IMG/VR virus record: IMGVR_UViG_3300025889_000824
Span: 1 to 26,438 of that record
Length of the DNA stretch: 26,438 bases
Strand: one strand, 5' to 3'
Origin: a virus
Shown one piece after another: positions 7,866 through 14,067 of the stretch (position 1 is its first letter; each line of letters opens with the position of its first letter). The notes below the pieces were generated by a model that was given only the letters and a program-made list of their open reading frames with translations, was not told the origin of the DNA and made no database searches. A program made the translations under genes and the position numbers.

Positions 7866-8234
7866 TCACGCTTCAGATCTTCCGTCGTACCCCTCGGGAA
7901 CAGGAGTGAACCAGATCGCGGGCTTGTCATTTGTGATCGTGTGCTCTGATCGCTCGACGTATCCTCTCTCCTTTCCGATTGTCTTCAGATAGAAGATGAT
8001 CGCAGTCGTGTTCCCTTCGCGGATCTGTCCGAAGAGCTTACTCTCTGCGAAGTCGATCGAGACGTTCTTCAGCTCGCGTACTGCTTCAGCGTACTCTTCA
8101 TCTGACTTCATCCAGTTGTAATGCGTCTGACGATCGATCTGCGCTTGTTTGGCTGCTGAAGACACGACTCCGAGTGTCGACTCGAGAGCCGCGAGCATTG
8201 CCTTTTTTTTATCTGCCGAAATTGCCGAACTCAT
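7866..8234 (-). CDS. terS: Terminase small subunit (122 aa)
   Basis: The protein recognises packaging-site DNA and feeds it to the large subunit. It has an N-terminal helix-turn-helix with the pattern ALESTLGVVSSAAKQAQIDRQTHYNW (about residues 15-41) followed by MKSDEEYAEAV, typical of the phBC6A51-like small terminase group. A helical oligomerisation region follows (GNTTAIIFYLKTIGKERGY). ATG 8234 is preceded by TAAGGGGGGAA, a usable ribosome-binding site. It ends three bases before the large-subunit start and in the same frame. An A8 run in codons 8-11 is noted but not read as a frameshift site. Confidence 0.85.
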   Translation of the reverse strand: MSSAISADKKKAMLAALESTLGVVSSAAKQAQIDRQTHYNWMKSDEEYAEAVRELKNVSIDFAESKLFGQIREGNTTAIIFYLKTIGKERGYVERSEHTITNDKPAIWFTPVPEGYDGRSEA

Positions 8235-8245
8235 TTCCCCCCTTA

Positions 8246-8614
8246 TTAGTCGAGTTTGTCTTTATAGTGTTGAATGATTCTCTCTGTCTCTGAGCGATAG
8301 AAATCCTTGAACTCTGGTACTTGGTGCTGATAATTCTGCTCCCATACTCGATAGAGTACATTTCGAAGACGCTTGCTCTGACTCTTTGGTTCGTCGTACA
8401 GATCGAGCTCTATTGCGTCGAGCTCTTCGACTTCTGCTGTGTTGAACTTCATCGCTTGATCTGCTCGAAAGTACAGAACTCCTCCGCTCTCTTCCGTCGC
8501 CATCTGATCGATACTCGAGATGTCCAGGACTTCCTGTGTCGTAAACGTGACTGAGACAGTACGATCTTTCCTCCTGCGATAGCTGGTGAGCTGTGCTGCT
8601 TGAAGTAGCTTCAT
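8246..8614 (-). CDS. Conserved Bacteroidetes-phage protein of unknown function (122 aa)
   Basis: An N-terminal beta-rich region (SYRRRKDRTVSVTFTTQE) is followed by an acidic centre and a C-terminal helical region, SQSKRLRNVLYRVWEQN ... FYRSETERIIQHYKDKLD. I remember this architecture, with SQSxRLRNVxYxxWxQ and a final ExIIxHYKxKLD, as a frequent small gene upstream of terminase in Bacteroidetes phages. It may be a nucleic-acid-binding or replication accessory protein, but no catalytic residues are evident. ATG 8614 overlaps the preceding stop as ATGA. Confidence 0.7.
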   Translation of the reverse strand: MKLLQAAQLTSYRRRKDRTVSVTFTTQEVLDISSIDQMATEESGGVLYFRADQAMKFNTAEVEELDAIELDLYDEPKSQSKRLRNVLYRVWEQNYQHQVPEFKDFYRSETERIIQHYKDKLD

Positions 8615-8775
8615 TTCTCGAGTGTTTGATCTTCGGAAGTGATCGACTTCTGAAAGTACTCGTGAGTGTCTTTCACATAATTCGCAGGAAGAAGCCCCTC
8701 GATAGTCAGCTCGAGTTCTAACTTCCTCAGACGAGCGAGAAGAGCGGATTCGATTTGTGTCATCTCTTGCTTCAT
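8611..8775 (-). CDS. Small helical protein of unknown function (54 aa)
   Basis: I place the start at ATG 8775, where it overlaps the upstream stop as ATGA; a longer reading from 8871 would overlap the neighbour by 100 bp with an implausible Ser/Cys-rich N-terminus. The protein is an amphipathic helix (MTQIESALLARLRKLELELT) plus a polar tail with NYVKDTHEYFQKS. It ends in an ATGA overlap with the next gene. Function unknown. Confidence 0.6.
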   Translation of the reverse strand: MKQEMTQIESALLARLRKLELELTIEGLLPANYVKDTHEYFQKSITSEDQTLEK

Positions 8776-9140
8776 TCGAAAGTGTACATATCGGATCGCA
8801 TCGGCTCGTGAAAGTCGGGATTCACTATCCAGCCGAGCCACTGCTGAACAGGACGAAGAAGCACATTCCATCCTATGAGACGAATGAAGGGATCTCGAGT
8901 GAGAAAGTGAACGTCACGCCCGGATTCATTGTCGTACTTCCCGATGTACTCCCAATACCCCTCGTACATCAGATTCTCGAGAAATGTCGAATCATCAGCT
9001 AATCTCTCCGGAATGAAGCAGAGCATTTGAGGAATCGTGCTGTAAACTCCCGGAGCTTTATACGCTCTCAGCGTGTTGAAGTTTGAGTTCCCATCGGCAC
9101 GAACTACGCCCTCTTCCCATGTGTAAGTGTAGGCATTCAT
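8772..9140 (-). CDS. Unknown aromatic-rich phage protein (122 aa)
   Basis: The start is chosen at ATG 9140, which forms an ATGA overlap with the preceding gene; the in-frame extension to 9209 would overlap it by 73 bp. The protein is rich in Trp/Tyr/Phe (EGYWEYIGKY, FIRLIGWNVLLRPVQQWLGW) and seems globular. It has no signal peptide or recognised motif. It sits in a run of five small ATGA-linked or closely packed genes between the sigma-like gene and terminase. Function unknown. Confidence 0.6.
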   Translation of the reverse strand: MNAYTYTWEEGVVRADGNSNFNTLRAYKAPGVYSTIPQMLCFIPERLADDSTFLENLMYEGYWEYIGKYDNESGRDVHFLTRDPFIRLIGWNVLLRPVQQWLGWIVNPDFHEPMRSDMYTFE

Positions 9141-9493
9141 GACTCGTGGATTTTGCGAATGAGCTCTTTCGTGATAGCCGGATGAATCGTGTCGTCGAGT
9201 GTCATCCATCCGCGATAGTTGACGGGGGCAGACATATCCTCCGCGTATCGTACATCAGCTATGTACATCGCTCTCAGGACTTGCTTCCAGTTTTTATTTC
9301 CGATCGCTGAGTACAGCTCGAAAAAATCTCTGCTCGCTTGCATGATCCAGTTCGGATCTATTCCGGTTGCTTTTGAAGTATCCCAGGCAGCGGAGCACCA
9401 TTCCTCGAAGTGATGCTTTTTGACACGATTCCAGTCGTGCTCGATGTTTTCGAATCTTTCCATTTTTGATTGATTTTGGTCGAAGATACGCAT
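9137..9493 (-). CDS. Unknown helical phage protein (118 aa)
   Basis: The protein is mostly helical (HDWNRVKKHHFEEW; NWIMQASRDFFELY; NWKQVLRAMYIADVRYAEDM) with conserved-looking Trp residues. ATG 9493 lies one base past the previous gene's TAA. A start at Met11 (MERFENIEHDW) is an alternative. It shares the small-gene operon, overlapping the next gene by ATGA. No domain is recognised. Confidence 0.6.
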   Translation of the reverse strand: MRIFDQNQSKMERFENIEHDWNRVKKHHFEEWCSAAWDTSKATGIDPNWIMQASRDFFELYSAIGNKNWKQVLRAMYIADVRYAEDMSAPVNYRGWMTLDDTIHPAITKELIRKIHES

Positions 9494-9494
9494 T

Positions 9495-9833
9495 TTATTT
9501 GGATTTAGCGTACAGCGCGATGATTTGCCGAATGACTTCTTTGTTACAGCTCTGACATCGTTTCGGTCGATGACGCTTCCCCCATATCCGATTGTAAATC
9601 CGGAACACTGTCGCGGCTTCTTTGGGATTCAGTTCACTCTTCTTCCGATCAAAAATCACATCGAGCTCTGCTATCTCCTCGGGAGTGAGATCCCCCTTGT
9701 ACGGAAATTTCGCGTTCAGCCATGCTTTACGATCCTCGCAGCCGCAGTCACCGACGAACTGCTTCACGAGCCATTCAATACCAGTCGCTCGAGTTACTTT
9801 CTCGATACTGTCTCCAAGACCTTTCGACTTCAT
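9495..9833 (-). CDS. Small Cys-rich protein, possible zinc binding (112 aa)
   Basis: The N-terminus KSKGLGDSIEKVTRATGIEWLVKQF, with CGC at 30-32, is a motif I recall in many small Bacteroidetes-phage proteins (GLGDxIEKxTKATGI). The C-terminal half contains LNPKEAATVFRIYNRIWG and then CQSCNKEVIRQI. Together the CGC and CQSC pairs could hold a metal ion. Its ATG 9833 lies inside the 3' end of the sigma-like gene (59-bp overlap in another frame). Function unknown. Position after a sigma-like gene does not by itself imply regulation. Confidence 0.65.
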   Translation of the reverse strand: MKSKGLGDSIEKVTRATGIEWLVKQFVGDCGCEDRKAWLNAKFPYKGDLTPEEIAELDVIFDRKKSELNPKEAATVFRIYNRIWGKRHRPKRCQSCNKEVIRQIIALYAKSK

Positions 9834-10338
9834 TTTTTAGATGTTCTTTTGCTCGATTGAGCGATTTTGAAAGCGTTGTTAAGCTGATCCCCGTTCCTTC
9901 TCGGATGTCTTTCAGCGTGTTTCCATTGTACCAGAGAACGCAAACGATCCGATCAAACTCGTTCATCTCGTCGAGTTTTTCGTTCATAAAGCGTATCGCG
10001 AGCGTCACGTCGGGATGTTCGGAGCTTTCGTAGAGTTCGCGATATATGCTCTCGCGATGCTTCTGCTCCATTATGATCGGTCGCTTGTGACGTTGATAGT
10101 ATCGCGAGCTTCCGCTGTGCCAGCTCATCCGAAGCGAAGCGATGACATATCTCCGTATCTCCGCTGTCTTTCCTTCTCCTCGGTTACATATCCCGTCGGG
10201 AACTCCTCGAGTCATCAGATCAGTCACTACGTCGTGCAGGAGCTCTCTTCCGTCTCCCTGGACGATTGTATTCGCGACTGATAATAGATCGCTGTAATTA
10301 TTCTGAAGATAGACCGAGAACGCGCTCGCGGAAGTCAT
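9775..10338 (-). CDS. Sigma-70/ECF-like transcription factor (187 aa)
   Basis: The size and layout fit a minimal sigma-like factor. An N-terminal helical region (ANTIVQGDGRELLHDVVTDLMTRG) corresponds to region 2. It is joined to a C-terminal helix-turn-helix (FDRIVCVLWYNGNTLKDIREGTGISLTTLSKSLNRAKEHLK, residues ~128-168) like region 4. It could redirect host RNA polymerase to late phage promoters, which would fit the scarcity of recognisable host promoters ahead of the structural genes. Region 2 motifs are weak, so a DNA-binding late regulator without sigma activity is the alternative. It overlaps the nuclease gene upstream (41 bp) and the 112-aa gene downstream (59 bp). Confidence 0.65.
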   Translation of the reverse strand: MTSASAFSVYLQNNYSDLLSVANTIVQGDGRELLHDVVTDLMTRGVPDGICNRGEGKTAEIRRYVIASLRMSWHSGSSRYYQRHKRPIIMEQKHRESIYRELYESSEHPDVTLAIRFMNEKLDEMNEFDRIVCVLWYNGNTLKDIREGTGISLTTLSKSLNRAKEHLKNEVERSWRQYRESNSSDWY

Positions 10339-10684
10339 CGTACATCTCTAAAAGTTCGGGAGTGCTGAATTTACGAATCTGATTCGATTTCTGCACTATT
10401 TCGTCAGCAAGTCCGGATCTTTCTTCGTTCAGCCGCTGCCCAAAAACGTACTGCTGTCCCCCGTTTCGCATGTTACATCCCGCACACTGGGGGCGGACAT
10501 TGTCTTCGTCCCATCTGACGCTGTACTTCGCCCGACTTTGGAAGTGCCCCGCTTGCATTTCGGAGACAGATTTTACGACTCCGCATGTATAACAATCGAC
10601 TTTGCCCGCTTTCGCGTACTTGAGTCGGATGTACTTCGAGAAAATGCTGTCGAGCTTTCGTACGACTGTGCTACGCTTTGTCAC
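10298..10684 (-). CDS. ninG: NinG/Rap-like recombination nuclease (128 aa)
   Basis: The protein carries a zinc/HNH-like core: C31-x2-C34, then AGHFQSR (H47), then VRPQCAGCNMRNGG with C67 and C70, followed by YVFGQRL. This matches the NinG/Rap family of lambdoid phages, which cleave branched recombination intermediates. The upstream segment LDSIFSKYIRLKYA is also characteristic. The start is GTG at 10684, overlapping the previous gene by 14 bp. Its neighbours (methyltransferase, replication genes) fit a recombination or replication role. It is shorter than lambda NinG but the core is complete. Confidence 0.75.
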   Translation of the reverse strand: MTKRSTVVRKLDSIFSKYIRLKYAKAGKVDCYTCGVVKSVSEMQAGHFQSRAKYSVRWDEDNVRPQCAGCNMRNGGQQYVFGQRLNEERSGLADEIVQKSNQIRKFSTPELLEMYDDFRERVLGLSSE

Positions 10685-11033
10685 TTTTCGGACTTCCTTT
10701 AACTCCTCCCTTTGGGCCTACTTCAGCGAGCTCAATCTCTCCGAGTTCTCTCAGCTTGTTTCGACTCCAGGCGAGAGCCGCTGGCCCTCCCCAAAGAAGA
10801 TAGCTGATCGTCCCGCACTTTGTCGTACTGTTCGGATCATAGTTCTTCTGATGTCGTGAGAGGAAGAGATACATTTTTTTGATGACTTCGAGCGATACAT
10901 TTCCGCCAGATGCGAGAACTTGAGCTCTCTGTTTTCCGACGATTGTTGCACACTTGTTCCCCTGCTTCTCGTTCAGCTCGATTCCTCGTCTTGCGTTGTT
11001 TCGGACACGCTCTCCGTAATCATTGAAGCTCAT
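10671..11033 (-). CDS. Conserved phage domain protein, function unknown (120 aa)
   Basis: The protein contains RNNARRGIELNEKQGNKCAT, VGKQRAQVLASGG, VIKKMYLFLSRH, then KCGTISYLLWGGPAALAW and a helix. I recall this as a recurrent domain in Bacteroidetes phages, sometimes attached to other phage proteins, with two conserved Cys (here about C28 and C73). It lies between the methyltransferase and the NinG-like nuclease and overlaps both by 14 bp. No catalytic pattern is obvious. The two Cys and the Gly-rich WGG loop suggest a compact fold. Function unknown. Confidence 0.7.
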   Translation of the reverse strand: MSFNDYGERVRNNARRGIELNEKQGNKCATIVGKQRAQVLASGGNVSLEVIKKMYLFLSRHQKNYDPNSTTKCGTISYLLWGGPAALAWSRNKLRELGEIELAEVGPKGGVKGSPKSDKA

Positions 11034-11985
11034 TGTTCTCGATTTTTTGTATCACTTGGAACAATTCAAGTGCTACCTGTGGAACAATAGCGTTCCCGTA
11101 TGCCTTTATCGTTTCGTTTCGCCATTTAGAAAAGGAGATTCCGTCCAGGTCACGGGGAAGCCCATCATCTCCGCTACAAATCGGGGATTCAGTTGGGAAG
11201 TCTTTCCACCAGCTTCGCGTATTCGCTTTGGGATGCTGTCTTGATTCCTCTTTCCTGTGTTCTTTCCCGGGTGATCGCAAGCGTTCGGTGTTGGTAATAG
11301 CGTGCTGGTATTGATTGCTGCCCAGTGATTGAGCTCGCTGTCTCTCATCTTTCCATCCTTCCTGGGTGCTGTCGTTCCCCTGTTCGAACAACTGGCTGTT
11401 GGTGTTGGGATCAGACGACCGATTAAACTGCTTCTGCCCGCTTGACTCTTTGGCAGTGTTGAGTTTTGACCATCCTGCGCCAGTGGAGTTGGGAGTATCT
11501 CGGAACGCACAGATCCAGATCCTGTCTCTTCTATGGGGTGCATTTTTGGCGAGAGCTGGAAGTATAAACGATTCGACTCCGTAGCCCTCAGACTCCAAAT
11601 CAGAGCACACTTCGTCGAGTACCAGTCCCCCGTTCCAATTAGTAAGCCCGCGAACATTCTCCCCCAGGACGTACTTCGGGCGAATCTCTCGTACTGCTCT
11701 AAACATCTCCGACCAGAGATATCTGTCGTCGTCTGTTCCTTTTCTTTTTCCTGCTGTGCTGAAGGGCTGACAGGGGAAGCCCCCTGTGAGCACATCGATT
11801 CTATCTCTGTAAGAAGTGAAATCTGTCTGCTTGATGTCATGTAAGCTATCTGATTTAGGGAAGTGATATTTTAAAACTTGACGACCGAAATCGTTCCATT
11901 CACAGTGAAAGACATTGTTCCAGCCCATCCATTGAGCCGCGAGATCGAATCCACCGATGCCCGAGAAGAGAGATCCGTGATTCAT
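11020..11985 (-). CDS. dcm: C5-cytosine DNA methyltransferase (321 aa)
   Basis: The protein transfers a methyl group from AdoMet to cytosine C5. Motif I LFSGIGGFDLA is at 6-16, motif IV GGFPCQPFS at 68-76 with nucleophile C72, motif VI ENV at 109-111, motif VIII APHRRDRIWI at 149-158, and motif X YGNAIVPQVA at 296-305. No restriction enzyme lies nearby, so it is an orphan methylase, probably protecting phage DNA from host nucleases. The variable region at ~163-258 is unusually polar and repetitive (S/T/N/Q/K-rich), and a second long frame runs through this part. ATG 11985 overlaps the helicase-loader stop as ATGA. The target sequence cannot be predicted. Confidence 0.95.
   Translation of the reverse strand: MNHGSLFSGIGGFDLAAQWMGWNNVFHCEWNDFGRQVLKYHFPKSDSLHDIKQTDFTSYRDRIDVLTGGFPCQPFSTAGKRKGTDDDRYLWSEMFRAVREIRPKYVLGENVRGLTNWNGGLVLDEVCSDLESEGYGVESFILPALAKNAPHRRDRIWICAFRDTPNSTGAGWSKLNTAKESSGQKQFNRSSDPNTNSQLFEQGNDSTQEGWKDERQRAQSLGSNQYQHAITNTERLRSPGKEHRKEESRQHPKANTRSWWKDFPTESPICSGDDGLPRDLDGISFSKWRNETIKAYGNAIVPQVALELFQVIQKIENNELQ
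11106..11840 (-). CDS. Nested +1-frame ORF inside the methyltransferase gene (244 aa), tentative
   Basis: A 735-bp frame from ATG 11840 to stop 11106 lies entirely inside the methyltransferase gene, same strand, +1 frame. It does not look random. It has a region with GTGDWYSTKCALIW and SNRLYFQLSPKM, three spaced copies of a (I/L)(I/L)PTPxA pattern, and a C-terminus SQLNPRFVAEMMGFPVTW. I recall similar sequences in phage databases both as separate ORFs and in methylase-related proteins. Some of the resemblance is forced by conserved methylase codons in the other frame. There is no good ribosome-binding site at 11840. This is a candidate, not an established gene. Confidence 0.3.
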   Translation of the reverse strand: MTSSRQISLLTEIESMCSQGASPVSPSAQQEKEKEQTTTDISGRRCLEQYERFARSTSWGRMFAGLLIGTGDWYSTKCALIWSLRATESNRLYFQLSPKMHPIEETGSGSVRSEILPTPLAQDGQNSTLPKSQAGRSSLIGRLIPTPTASCSNRGTTAPRKDGKMRDSELNHWAAINTSTLLPTPNACDHPGKNTGKRNQDSIPKRIREAGGKTSQLNPRFVAEMMGFPVTWTESPFLNGETKR

Positions 11986-12701
11986 ACTTTCCGATAATCA
12001 ACGCCCCCGAGAGCGTACATATTGAACATTTCCCAGAGACGAGATTCAACTCTCGGTCCGTACACATCGCTGATCTCTTCGATGCTGAGATTTGTCGTGA
12101 GGAGAGTGATCCCGCTCTGATTGAAGTACCGCTTCTCGATGAGATCAGACATGATCGGAGCGTCCGTTTTCTTTGCGAATCGTGCGCTTCTCTCTCTGCC
12201 TACATCGTCAAAATACCACGAGCCGAGCTCGAATCTTTTGAGTGAGTTTGCGTCATTGTAAGCGTCGACGATGTGCATCGCTGTCGTCTGCTTGGCTCCA
12301 ATCACTCGAGCGAGTGCCCGCATGATCGTCGTCTTTCCTACTCCGTATCTGCCCAGGATCAGAATGCCTTTTTTCAGACTGAGCTTGTTTATCGATCTCC
12401 CTTCTGCGCTTTCGCTGAGATCGTATCCCGTCTGACAGAAGTTGTGATCTTGAGCTGCATAGTAAGCGAGAGAGTTCAGCAGCTTTTGATTTGCGGGCAC
12501 ATACTTAAACTCTGGACACGCTCTCTGTATGTGATCCGCGAGCATGCGCTTTGCTTCTGATACGTTGATCTGTTTTTTGACTTTGGGCTTTCGAACTTCT
12601 TTGAGCTGCTTTCTGTATTCGCGCTCTGCGTCGGAGATTTTTCTTGGTGGGCTCTTGCGCTGATCCCAGCGATCAGATACCGTATTTCCTGAGTGAATCA
12701 T
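11982..12701 (-). CDS. DnaC-like helicase loader, AAA+ ATPase (239 aa)
   Basis: The protein would load the host replicative helicase at the phage origin. Walker A GRYGVGKT is at 117-124, Walker B WYFDDVG at 162-168, sensor 1 LLTTNLS with N204, and an arginine region YGPRVESRLWEM at 214-225 (arginine finger/sensor 2). The N-terminal ~60 residues are basic and helical, suited to helicase binding. ATG 12701 follows an AGAGAAAAAG leader and overlaps the upstream initiator gene by 29 bp. The pairing of a winged-helix initiator and a DnaC-like protein mirrors lambda O/P-type systems. Confidence 0.9.
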   Translation of the reverse strand: MIHSGNTVSDRWDQRKSPPRKISDAEREYRKQLKEVRKPKVKKQINVSEAKRMLADHIQRACPEFKYVPANQKLLNSLAYYAAQDHNFCQTGYDLSESAEGRSINKLSLKKGILILGRYGVGKTTIMRALARVIGAKQTTAMHIVDAYNDANSLKRFELGSWYFDDVGRERSARFAKKTDAPIMSDLIEKRYFNQSGITLLTTNLSIEEISDVYGPRVESRLWEMFNMYALGGVDYRKV

Positions 12702-13281
12702 CTTTTTCTCTGTTTTCGTCTTTGAACCAGACTCGACGCATCGTGCTTTTCCAGTCTTTCACTGTGTTTCCGAACTTGTCGAGCCATTGTCGCTCGCTAT
12801 AATAGTCAAATGCTCTTTCACCGATCTCTTTTCTGTATCCTTCACTCTTGAAGAAGGAAGTCACTTCCTCTTTCGTGGGGGTACGTTTTGTACCCATACT
12901 ACGTCTATCAATAGAGATAGAAGAAGATATATTATGTATATGGGTACGTTTTGTACCCCCTTCTGAAAGATTTGTACCCCCTTCTGAACAAAATTTACCC
13001 AGCTTGTAAAAGGATCGAGTGTCGCCAGGAAGCGGGAGATGAGCCGGAGCTTTGACCAAAAATCCCCCCTCTACGAGCTTTCCGATCGCTCTCTTGATCG
13101 TCGGTCTGCTCCAGAAAGGAAACTCTTTCTCCCATGCACTATTGCTTCGATGTATCCAATACTCGCCCCCGATCGATCTTTTCTCTTCGATCAACTTAGA
13201 GTGAATGTATCGACATCGAGACAGTATAACAGCGCAGGGAACTCCGAGCTCTTCCGCTTCTTTGTTATCAAACGTCTGCAT
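12673..13281 (-). CDS. Winged-helix replication initiator, phage O/DnaD-like (202 aa)
   Basis: I choose ATG 13281 (MQTFDNKEAEELGV) rather than 13347, because the longer form would overlap the upstream gene by 80 bp. The N-terminal domain (to about residue 95) has a winged-helix pattern, NSAWEKEFPFWSRPTIKRAIGKLVEGGFL. A low-complexity linker follows, with SEGGT and KRT repeated, encoded by iteron-like DNA. The C-terminal domain PTKEEVTSFFKSEGY ... AFDYYSERQWLDKFG ... DWKSTMRRVW is the tail commonly seen in phage replication organisers. It likely binds the origin and recruits the helicase loader encoded next. Confidence 0.8.
   Translation of the reverse strand: MQTFDNKEAEELGVPCAVILSRCRYIHSKLIEEKRSIGGEYWIHRSNSAWEKEFPFWSRPTIKRAIGKLVEGGFLVKAPAHLPLPGDTRSFYKLGKFCSEGGTNLSEGGTKRTHIHNISSSISIDRRSMGTKRTPTKEEVTSFFKSEGYRKEIGERAFDYYSERQWLDKFGNTVKDWKSTMRRVWFKDENREKDDSLRKYGI
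12879..12988. other. Candidate replication origin: iterons and AT-rich segment inside the initiator gene
   Basis: Two identical 17-bp inverted repeats GGGTAC-GTTTT-GTACCC lie at 12879-12895 and 12942-12958. Between them is a 46-bp AT-rich stretch (12896-12941). Overlapping the second is an 18-bp direct repeat TTTGTACCCCCTTCTGAA at 12950-12967 and 12971-12988, period 21 bp, with a possible degenerate third copy ending near 13000. The array falls in the linker between the two initiator domains. This is the same layout as lambda ori inside gene O, but no function is shown. Confidence 0.5.
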
Positions 13282-13636
13282 GAATCCAGCCCTGTCTTTT
13301 GCAATAGGCAGACGCAATATCGTATATGTACTCGAGATCCGGATCATACTTCCGATTTTTGATACGACGATATGCGTGAAGAACTGTCGCGTGATCTCTG
13401 CCGAAGTAGTCTCCGATACAGGCTAAAGTTTGCCCAGTGACTTCTTTACATAGTACCATCGCTGTTTGACGAGCGCGGACGACTTCCTGATTCCGATTCC
13501 GCTTGTACACATACGGCTTTATCACCAGCGTCGGAAAGTGCATCTGTATCTCATCGATGATCCCCTTCGCGACTTCTTCGACTGGTGGGCTCGTTTGCCG
13601 TCGACAGATCATCAAATGAATCTGAGCGCGGCTCAT
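13268..13636 (-). CDS. Stand-alone DnaA domain IV-like DNA-binding protein (122 aa)
   Basis: Residues ~48-93 carry the DnaA C-terminal DNA-binding domain: RARQTAMVLCKEVTGQTLACIGDYFGRDHATVLHA. The last ten residues are the DnaA signature, one residue short of the usual GGRDHSTVLHA. There is no AAA+ domain, so it can bind DnaA-box-like DNA but not hydrolyse ATP. The first ~45 residues (helix plus a strand, IIDEIQMHFPTLVIKPYVYKR) have no clear match. It is encoded directly before the replication initiator and overlaps the upstream gene as ATGA. Possible roles are origin binding, competition with host DnaA, or transcriptional control. Confidence 0.85.
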   Translation of the reverse strand: MSRAQIHLMICRRQTSPPVEEVAKGIIDEIQMHFPTLVIKPYVYKRNRNQEVVRARQTAMVLCKEVTGQTLACIGDYFGRDHATVLHAYRRIKNRKYDPDLEYIYDIASAYCKRQGWIHADV

Positions 13637-14067
13637 TCTTCCCCGAGTTTGTCGCGCATCTTCTTGAATCGCTTTGCGAGACGAAAGACAGCACTCAGAT
13701 AATCATCCTCGCCCTCGGTGTAATTGTGCATCTCTCCGAGAGCAGATATCCCCATATGCACAGCCCACGAGTTTTCGATTCGTTTGATCGTTTCCGGATC
13801 AGTGTTACCCCCTCTCGATCGTGGGCTTGAGCTCGGATCTTTATCAGTAATCGTCACTTTCGGAGTGCCGTTATGATCTCCGTACTGCTTGTACCAGACC
13901 TTCTCTGCTTTCATCCATCGAGGAGAGTCGCTCTGCGCGTTTGCTTGTGCTGTCACTCCATCGTCGAATGTCACGAGGAAGGCATACATGAGCTGTGTAT
14001 TCCCGTCGGGAAGTTTCTTGTTCCAGGTTCCGTCTCCTTGAACTTGGCTGATTTTGGCTGCTTTCAT
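13633..14067 (-). CDS. Putative single-stranded DNA-binding or replication accessory protein (144 aa)
   Basis: The N-terminal ~75 residues look like a small beta-barrel (MKAAKISQVQGDGTW; MYAFLVTFDDGVTAQANA; KVTITDKD). They are followed by a Ser/Arg/Gly linker (PSSSPRSRGG) and a helical C-terminal part. I recall phage proteins of this layout beside replication genes in Bacteroidetes phages, and an OB-fold is plausible. Direct evidence for DNA binding is lacking. The gene is joined by ATGA overlaps to the HTH gene before and the DnaA-like gene after it, so it is part of the early unit. Confidence 0.45.
   Translation of the reverse strand: MKAAKISQVQGDGTWNKKLPDGNTQLMYAFLVTFDDGVTAQANAQSDSPRWMKAEKVWYKQYGDHNGTPKVTITDKDPSSSPRSRGGNTDPETIKRIENSWAVHMGISALGEMHNYTEGEDDYLSAVFRLAKRFKKMRDKLGEE

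Noticed and set aside
8200-8212. A8 run at the start of the small terminase gene as a frameshift site
   Set aside because: The protein is complete in the zero frame and there is no long alternative frame to shift into. It encodes DKKKA.
9141-9209. Longer start for the 122-aa aromatic-rich protein
   Set aside because: The upstream part is the antiphase of the neighbouring gene and has odd His/Ser/Arg composition. ATG 9140 makes a clean ATGA overlap.
12879-12988. Repeats in the initiator gene as a CRISPR array
   Set aside because: Only two or three short copies with 3-46-bp gaps, inside a gene, no cas genes.
13282-13347. Longer N-terminus for the replication initiator starting at 13347
   Set aside because: It would overlap the DnaA-like gene by 80 bp and add residues without recognised pattern. 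ATG 13281 gives a 14-bp overlap typical of this genome.
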